In this document: positions 54,783-61,388 of the stretch, piece after piece
Layout of the letters: each line of letters starts with the position of its first letter
Position numbering within the stretch: the stretch's first letter is position 1
From: Alphaproteobacteria bacterium
GTDB lineage: Bacteria; Pseudomonadota; Alphaproteobacteria; Rhizobiales; Beijerinckiaceae
Direction: 5' to 3'
NCBI GenBank assembly: GCA_016869555.1
Contig: VGDY01000004.1
Coordinates: 1 to 61,388, forward strand
DNA length: 61,388 nucleotides
Made by a program: the position numbers and the translations under genes
The notes under the pieces: generated by a model
Seen by the model: the letters and a program-made list of their open reading frames with translations, nothing else
The model's database searches: none
Told to the model about the DNA's origin: nothing

Positions 54783-56135
54783 CTACCGCCGCGGGCGCTC
54801 CTCGAAATAGCTGTCGTCGTCGCCCGGAAACGCGCCGTCGGCTGGCATCGGCCGCGCCGCCTGCACGACCGTCGGCGCGGCCGTATCGGCGCCTGCGGCG
54901 CGCAGACCGAGCCCGTCGCGCTGATAAATGTCGTCGCGGAACTGGGTGACCCCGTCCGGCGTCGCCCAGGCCGTGACATAGACCCAATAGACCGGCACGG
55001 CCGGCGTGATCTTCACGTCGATGCGCTCGCCCGAGGCGATGACCTGGTCGATATGGTCGCGGTCCCAGCCCGGCGTCTCCTTCAACAGCCAGGCGACATA
55101 GTCCCGCACGTTTTGAAGCCGGATGCAGCCCGACGAGACGAAGCGGAAATCGTCTCCGAACACGCCCTTGGCGGGCGTGTCGTGCATATAGACCCCATAG
55201 GGGTTGGCGATGTCGATGCGCACCACGCCGAGCGAGTTGAAGTCGCCGCCGATGTCCTGACGGAAGCGGAAATTCATCGCGTCGAGCGAGCGCCAGTTGA
55301 TCTGCTCGGGCTGCAGCTCCTGATTGTCCTTGTTATAGACGCGGATGTGATTGGCGTTGAGGTAGTTAGGGTCGGCCTGCATCTTGGGGATGAGATCCTT
55401 GCGGATCACCGAGGCCGGCACCGTCCAGAACGGATTGAAATTGACCTGGATGGCCTTGGTCTGCATCACCGGCGACTGGCGGTCGATCTTGCCGACGCCC
55501 GCGACATGGTGGGTGACGACCTCGCCGTTCTCCACGGTCTCCACCGTGGCGGCGGGAATATTGGCGGTGACGTAGCGGGCGCCAAGGTCGCGGGAGAAGC
55601 TGCGCAGTCGCACAAGATTGGTCTCGAGCTGCTGCAGCCGGGTCTCGGCCGGCACATTCATCGCTTGAATCGTCTGCTGATTGACGATTCCGGTGGCGGT
55701 GATGCCGTGACGGGCCTGAAAGCGGCGCACCGCCGCCTCGACATAGGAATCGAACACCGGGCTCGCGCCCGTTTCGGGCCCGATGTCGCCGGAGGCGATC
55801 AGCCGACGCCGCAACGCCGAAACGGCCGGTCCGTTCGAGCCGAGGCGCAATTGCTGGCCCGACGGCACCGGGGGCCAGCCGCCGTTGGCGATGATTTCGC
55901 GAAAGCGCTCGATCGCGGCTTCGGTGGCGGCGACCGTCTGCGTCGAAAGTATCGGGGTCGTCGAGCGGGACACCGTGAGCCGGGCGTCGGCGTCATAACG
56001 CTGCGCCCATTCGGCCTGTCCGTCCTGTTCCAGGGCGGCGCAGGCCGGCGCAAGCGCCGCTGCGCCGACGACAAGCGCGGCGCCGCGGACAAACTGCAAA
56101 AATGCGGATTCTCGCACAGATCGCTCCAATCGCAT
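54783..56135 (-). CDS. L,D-transpeptidase (YcbB-like) with peptidoglycan-binding domain
   Basis: A 450-residue periplasmic enzyme that crosslinks peptidoglycan through L,D bonds. N-terminal signal region (LVVGAAALAPACA), then a peptidoglycan-binding domain (LRLGSNGPAVSALRRRL, YVEAAVRRFQARHGI), then the YkuD-type catalytic domain with MHDTPAKGVFG and the active cysteine motif SSGCIRLQN. The Pro/Ala-rich tail ends in acidic DDDSYFEE. Convergent with the mutA transcript. Confidence 0.94.
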   Translation of the reverse strand: MRLERSVRESAFLQFVRGAALVVGAAALAPACAALEQDGQAEWAQRYDADARLTVSRSTTPILSTQTVAATEAAIERFREIIANGGWPPVPSGQQLRLGSNGPAVSALRRRLIASGDIGPETGASPVFDSYVEAAVRRFQARHGITATGIVNQQTIQAMNVPAETRLQQLETNLVRLRSFSRDLGARYVTANIPAATVETVENGEVVTHHVAGVGKIDRQSPVMQTKAIQVNFNPFWTVPASVIRKDLIPKMQADPNYLNANHIRVYNKDNQELQPEQINWRSLDAMNFRFRQDIGGDFNSLGVVRIDIANPYGVYMHDTPAKGVFGDDFRFVSSGCIRLQNVRDYVAWLLKETPGWDRDHIDQVIASGERIDVKITPAVPVYWVYVTAWATPDGVTQFRDDIYQRDGLGLRAAGADTAAPTVVQAARPMPADGAFPGDDDSYFEERPRR

Positions 56136-56284
56136 CGCCGGGAAGCCCCAGCGGTCAAGCCGAAAGACGGCGCGTCTAAAGAACCGCGCCGACCGTTTTG
56201 ATCGAGTTGTGCATCTTCGGCCTTAACAAGGACCGAATAGTCCGGCGATTTTGTGGCCTGCGCGGCGCGGACAGGGCGTCGGGC

Positions 56285-57016
56285 TCAGCCCACCCGGACC
56301 CATCCGCTCATGCCCAGGCGCTCCTGGGGCAGGAAGCGGGACTTATACTCCATCTTGCGCGAACCTTCGACCCAATAGCCAAGATAGACATGCGGCAGGC
56401 CGAAGCCGCGACCGCGCTCGGCATGATCGAGAATCATGAACGCGCCCAGCGAGCGATGCTCCAGTTCAGGCTCGTAGAAGGAATAGACCATCGACAGCCC
56501 ATCCGAGAGCCGGTCGGTCAGGCAGCAGGCGACGAGCGGGCCAATCTCGCCATTCGCGCGCGCGAGGCGATATTCGATGAGCCTGGTGTCGACATGGCTG
56601 TCTTCGATCATCATCTGATAATCGACCATGCTCATGTCGGCCATGCCCCCGTCGGAATGGCGCGCGCCGACATAGCGTCGAAACAGAGCGTATTGCTCCT
56701 GCGTCGCGCGCGCCGGACGGGTTTCGGCGACAAGATCGGCGTTCCGCCTGCGGATGCGCCGCATACCGCGGGAGGGCGTGAACTCTTCGAGCTTCACTCG
56801 CACCGAAACGCAGGCTCGGCACTGCTCGCATGCCGGGCGATAGGCGATGGTCTGCGAGCGGCGAAAGCCGGATTGGGTGAGCGTGTCATTGAGCGCCGGC
56901 GCCCGAAGGCCGATCAGATGCGTGAAGACCTTCCGCTCCTCGCGGCCCGGCAAATAGGGGCACGGCGCAGGAGAGGTCAGGTAGAATTGTGGCGCGTCGC
57001 GCGGCTCTTTCGTCAC
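56285..57016 (-). CDS. bpt: aspartate/glutamate leucyltransferase
   Basis: A 243-residue N-end rule enzyme that adds Leu from Leu-tRNA to proteins with N-terminal Asp or Glu, marking them for ClpS/ClpAP. Motifs: [78 protein letters not shown]. Typical length for alphaproteobacteria. Stands alone. Confidence 0.95.
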   Translation of the reverse strand: MTKEPRDAPQFYLTSPAPCPYLPGREERKVFTHLIGLRAPALNDTLTQSGFRRSQTIAYRPACEQCRACVSVRVKLEEFTPSRGMRRIRRRNADLVAETRPARATQEQYALFRRYVGARHSDGGMADMSMVDYQMMIEDSHVDTRLIEYRLARANGEIGPLVACCLTDRLSDGLSMVYSFYEPELEHRSLGAFMILDHAERGRGFGLPHVYLGYWVEGSRKMEYKSRFLPQERLGMSGWVRVG

Positions 57017-57102
57017 GCTCTGTGATCCCGGATACGAAATTAATCTAGAGCGCCCGAGCGGCGCACGCCAAGATCAGATTTGCAGAGACAAAATTGCAGA
57101 TT

Positions 57103-57585
57103 TTAAGACGAGCGCCGCAAAACGATCACATCGGCGAGAATGTCGTGCAGGCAGCGCTTGTCGCTCGTAAACAGCGACACGAGCAGCAGCGGCGGGAACA
57201 GCCAGGTGACGTAAAATAGCACAGCGTGAACGGCTGCCTGCAGAAACGGCGCCGGATTTCCCTCCATGGTCCACATCTCCAGGTCCATGAACGCCATTCC
57301 GGGCGTCGCCATTCTCGGACCTGAGACCGTCAGGCCATTGTAAAAAAAGGCGACGATCGGAAATAGCGGCGGCAGGATGAAGGCCGACAGTCCGGCGCTC
57401 AGTATAAGGAGCGCGACGAACAGCGCCGCCGAAATGCCGGAAACGAGGATCAAGTCCAGCATGACCGCCATGATGCGGCGGCTGCGCACGCCTTCGAGCG
57501 CCTGCGGCGGAATATAGGGCGCGGCGCGCGCGCCGGACCGGTTCATCGGCGGCTCGCTGCTGGAAAAAGGTTCGCGCTCGGTCAT
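57103..57585 (-). CDS. RDD family membrane protein
   Basis: A 160-residue inner-membrane protein with the RDD signature: SRRIMAVMLDLILVSGI (first Arg and Asp), PGMAFMDLEMW, and a closing KRCLHDILADVIVLRR. Three membrane helices are visible. The start at 57585 follows AAAGGCCGC. Function is unknown; RDD proteins are proposed transporters or antiporters. Confidence 0.92.
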   Translation of the reverse strand: MTEREPFSSSEPPMNRSGARAAPYIPPQALEGVRSRRIMAVMLDLILVSGISAALFVALLILSAGLSAFILPPLFPIVAFFYNGLTVSGPRMATPGMAFMDLEMWTMEGNPAPFLQAAVHAVLFYVTWLFPPLLLVSLFTSDKRCLHDILADVIVLRRSS

Positions 57586-57769
57586 CGACTTGCGGCCTTT
57601 CAGTTGTCCCGCCAAAGATCGGCGGTCGGGAAAGCGGTTTCAAGTGCGCCGCGCAGGTTGCGGAATTCGGGGATTAGTCTCTGCTGCGCCTTGACGAGCG
57701 CGTCCGGTTTGTCGCAAGGCTCCGGCCAGCCGGCGCGCATCCTCGCCCGTCCGGAAGCAGCCTCGGGAC

Positions 57770-58018
57770 ATGCACATGGTCAGCAACGCCGTCGACGGCG
57801 GACATTTGCGCGCCTTTATCGAGCGAGTCGAGAAGCTCGAAGAGGAGAAGCGCGCCATCGCCGACGACATCAAGGACGTCTACGCGGAAGCGAAGGGAAC
57901 GGGCTTCGACCCCAAGGTGATGCGCAAGATCGTGTCGCTGCGCCGACAAGATAAGCACAAGCGCCAAGAGGAGGAGGAAATCCTCGACCTTTATCTTTCC
58001 GCGCTGGGCATGGAATAA
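57770..58018 (+). CDS. gapR: GapR-like (DUF2312) nucleoid-associated protein
   Basis: An 82-residue helical protein of the DUF2312/GapR family, which binds overtwisted, AT-rich DNA and supports topoisomerases in alphaproteobacteria. The core is [36 protein letters not shown] and [20 protein letters not shown] 57770 is used, though ATG 57776 is an equal option. Confidence 0.92.
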   Translation: MHMVSNAVDGGHLRAFIERVEKLEEEKRAIADDIKDVYAEAKGTGFDPKVMRKIVSLRRQDKHKRQEEEEILDLYLSALGME

Positions 58019-58089
58019 GCCTGATCCGGACGCCGGAAGGTTCGGACGTTGGGCGGCGGACCTTCGGCGGGGCGAAGTCGAGGCGCAAA

Positions 58090-59616
58090 ATGGATTTTGG
58101 CGCCCAGGATGACATCGTGCGCTTTCTCGCCTCGCTGGACGGCGGCGCGGAACGGATCGCCACGACTCACATTTCCATCGTCGCTCTGTGCCGGACGCGC
58201 GCCTATAAGCTGAAAAAGGCGGTGCGCTTTTCCTATCTCGATTTCTCGACGCCGGGCCGCCGATTGGAAATGTGCGAACGCGAGGCGGCGCTCAACATGC
58301 GCTTCGCGCCCGAACTTTATCTCGGCGCGCATCGCGTGACCCGCGAGGCGGACGGCTCGATGGCGCTCGATGGCGCAGGCGAGATGATCGACGCGGTGGT
58401 CGTCATGCGGCGCTTCGCCGACGCCGATCTCCTGGAGCAAATCGCAAAGGACGGCCGACTGACGCACGACATGGTGGAGTCGCTCGCGCGTCGCGTCGCC
58501 AAGACTCATGACGAGGCGGCTCCGGACTATGAGAGGGGCGGCGCGGCGGCGATGCGCCGAGTTCTGGACGACACGGCCCTGAGCCTGCGCCATGCGGCGG
58601 CCGCAAGCGCGAAAGAGATCGACGCGTTCGTCGCGCGGCTCGGCGATGCGCTCGATGCGCAAGCCCCGCTTCTCGACAGGCGCAAGGCGCAGGGCAAGGT
58701 GCGCCGCTGCCACGGCGATCTGACGCTGCGCAACATCTGTCTGTTCGACGGCGCGCCGACGCTCTTCGACTGTCTCGAGTTCGACGATGAGATGGCGACC
58801 ATCGACGTGCTCTACGACCTCGGCTTCCTGCTGATGGATTTTTGGCGGGCGGGCTGGCCGGCCTTCGCAAACCTCGCCTTCAACCGCTATCTCGATGCGT
58901 GCGACGAGGCCGACGGCCTGCCGCTGCTGCCCTTTTTCATGTCGCTGCGCGCCGCCATACGCGCCCATGTCGAAGCCTCGCAGGGAAACGGCGAACGCGC
59001 GCGCCTCTATTTCGGTCTCGCGATGACGCTGCTCGCTCCGGCCAAAGGCGCCGTTATCGCGATCGGCGGCCTCAGCGGGTCGGGCAAGTCGAGCGTCGCC
59101 GCAGCGCTCGCGCCATCGGTCGGATGTCCGCCCGGCGCGCGCGTCGTTAACAGCGATCGCATCCGCAAGCGGCTGTTCGGCGTCGCACCGACCGCGCGTC
59201 TGCCGCAGGAAGCCTATGCGAGCGAAGTGTCGGCGAAAGTCTATGGCGAAATGTTCAATGAGGCGGCGAGAACGGCCGCGCGCGGCTGGCCGGTCATCGT
59301 CGACGCCGTCTTCGATCGTCCCGAAGACCGCGAGACGATCAGAACCGTGGCCGAGCGTGCGGGCGCGCCGTTCCTTGGCGTCTGGCTCGATCTCGATCTG
59401 GCGCGGCGCGCAGCGCGCGTCGACGCGCGGATCGATGACGTGTCCGACGCCACCCACGACGTGCTTGAGGCGCAAATGCAGAAAGCCACCGGCGCGATCG
59501 AATGGATCAAGCTCGACGCCTCGAAAGACAGGGAAACCATCGTCGCCGAGATCAAGACAGCGTTTGATTTGGCGTTCCTAGCCCCAGTTCCAGATGTCTT
59601 TCCCGACGCGCGCTAA
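58090..59616 (+). CDS. aminoglycoside-phosphotransferase-like/P-loop kinase fusion protein
   Basis: A 508-residue fusion. Residues about 1-310 have an aminoglycoside-phosphotransferase-like fold with the catalytic HGDLTLRNIC and FDCLEFDD. Residues about 325-500 form a P-loop kinase with GLSGSGKSSVAAAL, similar to gluconate/chloramphenicol kinases. The product and substrate are unknown. The last residues and the stop (VFPDAR) fall inside the dispersed repeat at 59596-59703, so the native C-terminus may have been changed. Confidence 0.9.
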   Translation: MDFGAQDDIVRFLASLDGGAERIATTHISIVALCRTRAYKLKKAVRFSYLDFSTPGRRLEMCEREAALNMRFAPELYLGAHRVTREADGSMALDGAGEMIDAVVVMRRFADADLLEQIAKDGRLTHDMVESLARRVAKTHDEAAPDYERGGAAAMRRVLDDTALSLRHAAAASAKEIDAFVARLGDALDAQAPLLDRRKAQGKVRRCHGDLTLRNICLFDGAPTLFDCLEFDDEMATIDVLYDLGFLLMDFWRAGWPAFANLAFNRYLDACDEADGLPLLPFFMSLRAAIRAHVEASQGNGERARLYFGLAMTLLAPAKGAVIAIGGLSGSGKSSVAAALAPSVGCPPGARVVNSDRIRKRLFGVAPTARLPQEAYASEVSAKVYGEMFNEAARTAARGWPVIVDAVFDRPEDRETIRTVAERAGAPFLGVWLDLDLARRAARVDARIDDVSDATHDVLEAQMQKATGAIEWIKLDASKDRETIVAEIKTAFDLAFLAPVPDVFPDAR

Positions 59617-59703
59617 GCGCGCGATCGGGAAACCAGTGCAAAACCAGCATTCTTGGATCGGCTCTGGATTCCCGCTCAGGCCTTCGGCCTGTCGGGAATG
59701 ACA
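59596..59703. repeat. dispersed palindromic repeat, copy 3
   Basis: Third copy of the element at 25171 and 35864: GTCTTTCCCGACGCGCG, GATCGGGAAACCAG, GGCTCTGGATTCCCGCTCAG, GGCCTGTCGGGAATGACA. It covers the final codons of the upstream kinase gene. Confidence 0.88.
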
Positions 59704-59705
59704 AC

Positions 59706-59792
59706 CGCCGTCTTGCGAGCCGACGGCGAAGCAATCCAGAATCGCGCAACAGCATGGATTGCTTCGGCGCTTATGCGCCTCGCAATGACGGC
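59706..59792. repeat. second palindromic repeat carrying GAAGCAATCCA
   Basis: GAAGCAATCCA near 59729 is matched by TGGATTGCTTC near 59754, and GCCGTCTTGCGAG by CTCGCAATGACGGC at the ends. This type of element is widespread in proteobacterial intergenic DNA. It abuts the copy-3 repeat. Confidence 0.82.
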
Positions 59793-59803
59793 CATACGTC
59801 GAG

Positions 59804-60799
59804 CTATGGAATAAGCACCGCCGCGCCTTGCAGCCGGCCCTCGCGCAGATCGGCGAGGGCCGCATTGGCCTGCGCCAGAGGATAGCGCGTCACATGCACC
59901 TTGAGCGGCAGCGTCGGCGCCAGCGCGAGGAATTCCCGCGCATCGTCGCGCGTGAGATTGGCGACCGAAAGCAGCCGCCGTTCCTCCCAGAGCAGCGCAT
60001 AGGGAAAGGCCGGAATGTCGCTCATATGAATGCCGCCGCAGACGACGGCGCCGCCCTTCTTCGTGGCGGCGAGCGCGCGCGGAATGAGCGCCCCGACCGG
60101 CGCGAAGATCAGCGCGGCGTCGAGCGGCTCCGGCGCGCGCGCGTCCGAATCCTGCGCCGACGCCGCGCCGAGCCACAGCGCGAAATCGGCCGCCGCCCGA
60201 TCGCCCGGCCGAACGAATGCATGCACGCGCCTGCCCTGCGCGATCGCGATCTGGGCGATGATATGGGCGGCGGCGCCGAAGCCATAGATGCCGATCGCTT
60301 CCGCTGGCCCCGCCATCTTGAGCGTGCGCCAGCCGATCAGGCCGGCGCAGAGCAGCGGCGCGAGCGTCGCCGGATCGCCGCTCTCTGGCAGCGGAAAACA
60401 ATAGGACGCGTCGGCGACGACGTGGGTCGCATAGCCGCCGTCGCGTGTATAGCCGGTGAAGAGCGGATCGTCGCACAGGTTTTCGCGCGCGCTCATGCAG
60501 TAGGGACAATGGCCGCAGGTATGGCCGAGCCAGGGAACGCCGACCCGCTGTCCAAGCGGCGCGCCGGTCACGCCGGCGCCGATCGCATCGACGCGCCCGA
60601 CGATTTCATGGCCCGGAACGAGGGGCAGCTTCGGCTGCGTCAGTTCGCCGTCGACGACATGGAGATCGGTGCGGCAAACGCCGCAAGCTTCGACCTTGAT
60701 CCGCAATTCGCCGGCTCCCGGCGAGGGCGCGGGCCGATCCTGGAGGACAAGCGGCGCATGAGGCGCCGGCAGAACCATCGCCGACATCATCCCCGTCAT
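59804..60799 (-). CDS. zinc-dependent alcohol dehydrogenase, AdhP/AdhA-like
   Basis: A 331-residue medium-chain dehydrogenase. Catalytic zinc ligands lie in GVCRTDLHVVDGEL and GHEIVGRVDAIG; structural zinc cysteines in CGHCPYCMSARENLC. The cofactor fold shows GIYGFGAAAHIIAQIA, a GxGxxA-type motif. It probably oxidises an alcohol or reduces an aldehyde with NAD(P). ATGA overlap with the preceding acetyltransferase gene. Confidence 0.93.
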   Translation of the reverse strand: MTGMMSAMVLPAPHAPLVLQDRPAPSPGAGELRIKVEACGVCRTDLHVVDGELTQPKLPLVPGHEIVGRVDAIGAGVTGAPLGQRVGVPWLGHTCGHCPYCMSARENLCDDPLFTGYTRDGGYATHVVADASYCFPLPESGDPATLAPLLCAGLIGWRTLKMAGPAEAIGIYGFGAAAHIIAQIAIAQGRRVHAFVRPGDRAAADFALWLGAASAQDSDARAPEPLDAALIFAPVGALIPRALAATKKGGAVVCGGIHMSDIPAFPYALLWEERRLLSVANLTRDDAREFLALAPTLPLKVHVTRYPLAQANAALADLREGRLQGAAVLIP

Positions 60800-61230
60800 T
60801 GCAGCGGCTTTCTGAAGAAAAGCCGCGCATGTCCGGGTGGAAAATCCGCGATCTCGCCAGCGCGGGTAAAACCGAGAGCTTCGTAAAAGGCGGCCGCCTG
60901 CGGATCGAATGTGTCAACATAGAGCCCGACGCAGAAGCGCTGCCTGGCGATCCGCTCGGCTTCCGCCATCAGCCGGCGTCCCAGGCCACGCCCGCGCTGA
61001 GATTGCTCGACCCACAGATGGCGAATATAGAACCAGCGCCAGTGCGAAACGCCGTTCAGGCCGGCGACCAGAGTCCCCTGCGCATCATGCGCGGCAATCG
61101 AAACGGGGGTTTCATCGCGCGGCCCGAACCGGACCGCAATATCTTCGCCGAGCCTCGCCGCAAGCTCGGCCGACTCCAGCGGTTCGAGCGTAAGGACGAT
61201 CTTCTCAATCTCTTCGTTTTTGATCATCAT
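60796..61230 (-). CDS. GNAT-family N-acetyltransferase
   Basis: A 144-residue acetyltransferase with the acetyl-CoA loop VEQSQRGRGLGRRLMAEAE (Q/RxxGxG/A) and the C-terminal AAAFYEALGFTRAGEI. Substrate unknown. First gene of a two-gene unit with the alcohol dehydrogenase. Confidence 0.9.
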   Translation of the reverse strand: MMIKNEEIEKIVLTLEPLESAELAARLGEDIAVRFGPRDETPVSIAAHDAQGTLVAGLNGVSHWRWFYIRHLWVEQSQRGRGLGRRLMAEAERIARQRFCVGLYVDTFDPQAAAFYEALGFTRAGEIADFPPGHARLFFRKPLQ

Positions 61231-61388
61231 CGCGTCGTGAGACCCGTCCTCGTCCTGCTAGCCCGTCTTATTCACCGAGGGCCTGATTTTGGGCTGGCGA
61301 GTGTGGTGTAAGATACTGATTTAGTGTATGGATTGGTTGCTGACGCCGATCCGTTCACGCCATCGCATCGAAGCCACACCCGCCATGC

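Noticed and set aside
61231-61388. Window end examined for a gene or tRNA
   Set aside because: No complete frame, no cloverleaf and no recognisable promoter; nothing supportable.

Overview
The window looks like chromosomal DNA from a GC-rich alphaproteobacterium, most likely a type II methanotroph of the Methylocystis/Methylosinus kind. The main reasons are an orphan pmoC (particulate methane monooxygenase subunit C), a formaldehyde-activating-enzyme paralogue, a methylmalonyl-CoA mutase small subunit, GapR/DUF2312, and gene neighbourhoods typical of Rhizobiales. This assignment is inferred from protein families read by eye; no database search was run.

Layout. 1-5.6 kb: a truncated flavin oxidoreductase remnant, glmS, a VapBC-type toxin-antitoxin pair, a secreted cupin and glmU. 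5.8-11 kb: periplasmic glucan synthesis (opgG-opgH), a DUF952 protein and pyrD. 11.1-13.6 kb: a Fae paralogue converging on a bufferin-type operon (bufA-bufB-bufC) whose precursor peptide is rich in His and Cys. 14-25 kb: housekeeping genes (rpsA, rpsD, a DsbA-like thioredoxin, recR, ybaB, dnaX, the SRP RNA, hisZ-hisG) with several palindromic repeats between them. 25-36 kb: an exported HDAC-like deacetylase, ada, two unknown proteins, hemW, the orphan pmoC with a small Cys-rich secreted protein upstream, aroC and polA. 36-42.2 kb: a complete assimilatory sulfate-reduction operon (ferredoxin, DUF2849, cysI, DUF934, cysH, cysD, cysN). 42.5-46.5 kb: a ParA-like ATPase, an aldo/keto reductase, an acetyltransferase, YqgE and a DsbD-alpha-like protein. 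46.5-52.2 kb: a tightly packed seven-gene operon, ACP - ketosynthase - two hot-dog dehydratases - SDR - two membrane glycosyltransferases, resembling a dedicated lipid or polyketide pathway. 52.5-61.4 kb: mutA, an L,D-transpeptidase, bpt, an RDD protein, GapR, a kinase-ATPase fusion, a zinc alcohol dehydrogenase and a GNAT acetyltransferase.

Most interesting points. (1) The bufABC-type operon encodes a 77-residue exported precursor with six cysteines at nearly regular C-x5-C spacing and about ten histidines, plausibly a modified copper-binding peptide in an organism whose methane oxidation depends on copper. (2) The lone PmoC has lost two of the three residues of one conserved metal site (Asp to Thr129, His to Asn146) but keeps the second site (Asn200, His204, His218), so it is either specialised or degenerate. 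(3) The ACP/KS/DH/DH/KR/GT/GT operon has no product I can name. (4) CysN carries a C-terminal DUF2061-like membrane domain. (5) Dispersed palindromic repeats occur several times, and one copy supplies the last codons and stop of a gene.

Working together: the sulfate operon forms a full route from sulfate to sulfide by way of APS (CysN has no APS-kinase domain and CysH has the Cys-Cys/CxxC iron-sulfur signature). GlmS and GlmU supply UDP-GlcNAc. OpgGH makes osmoregulated periplasmic glucans.
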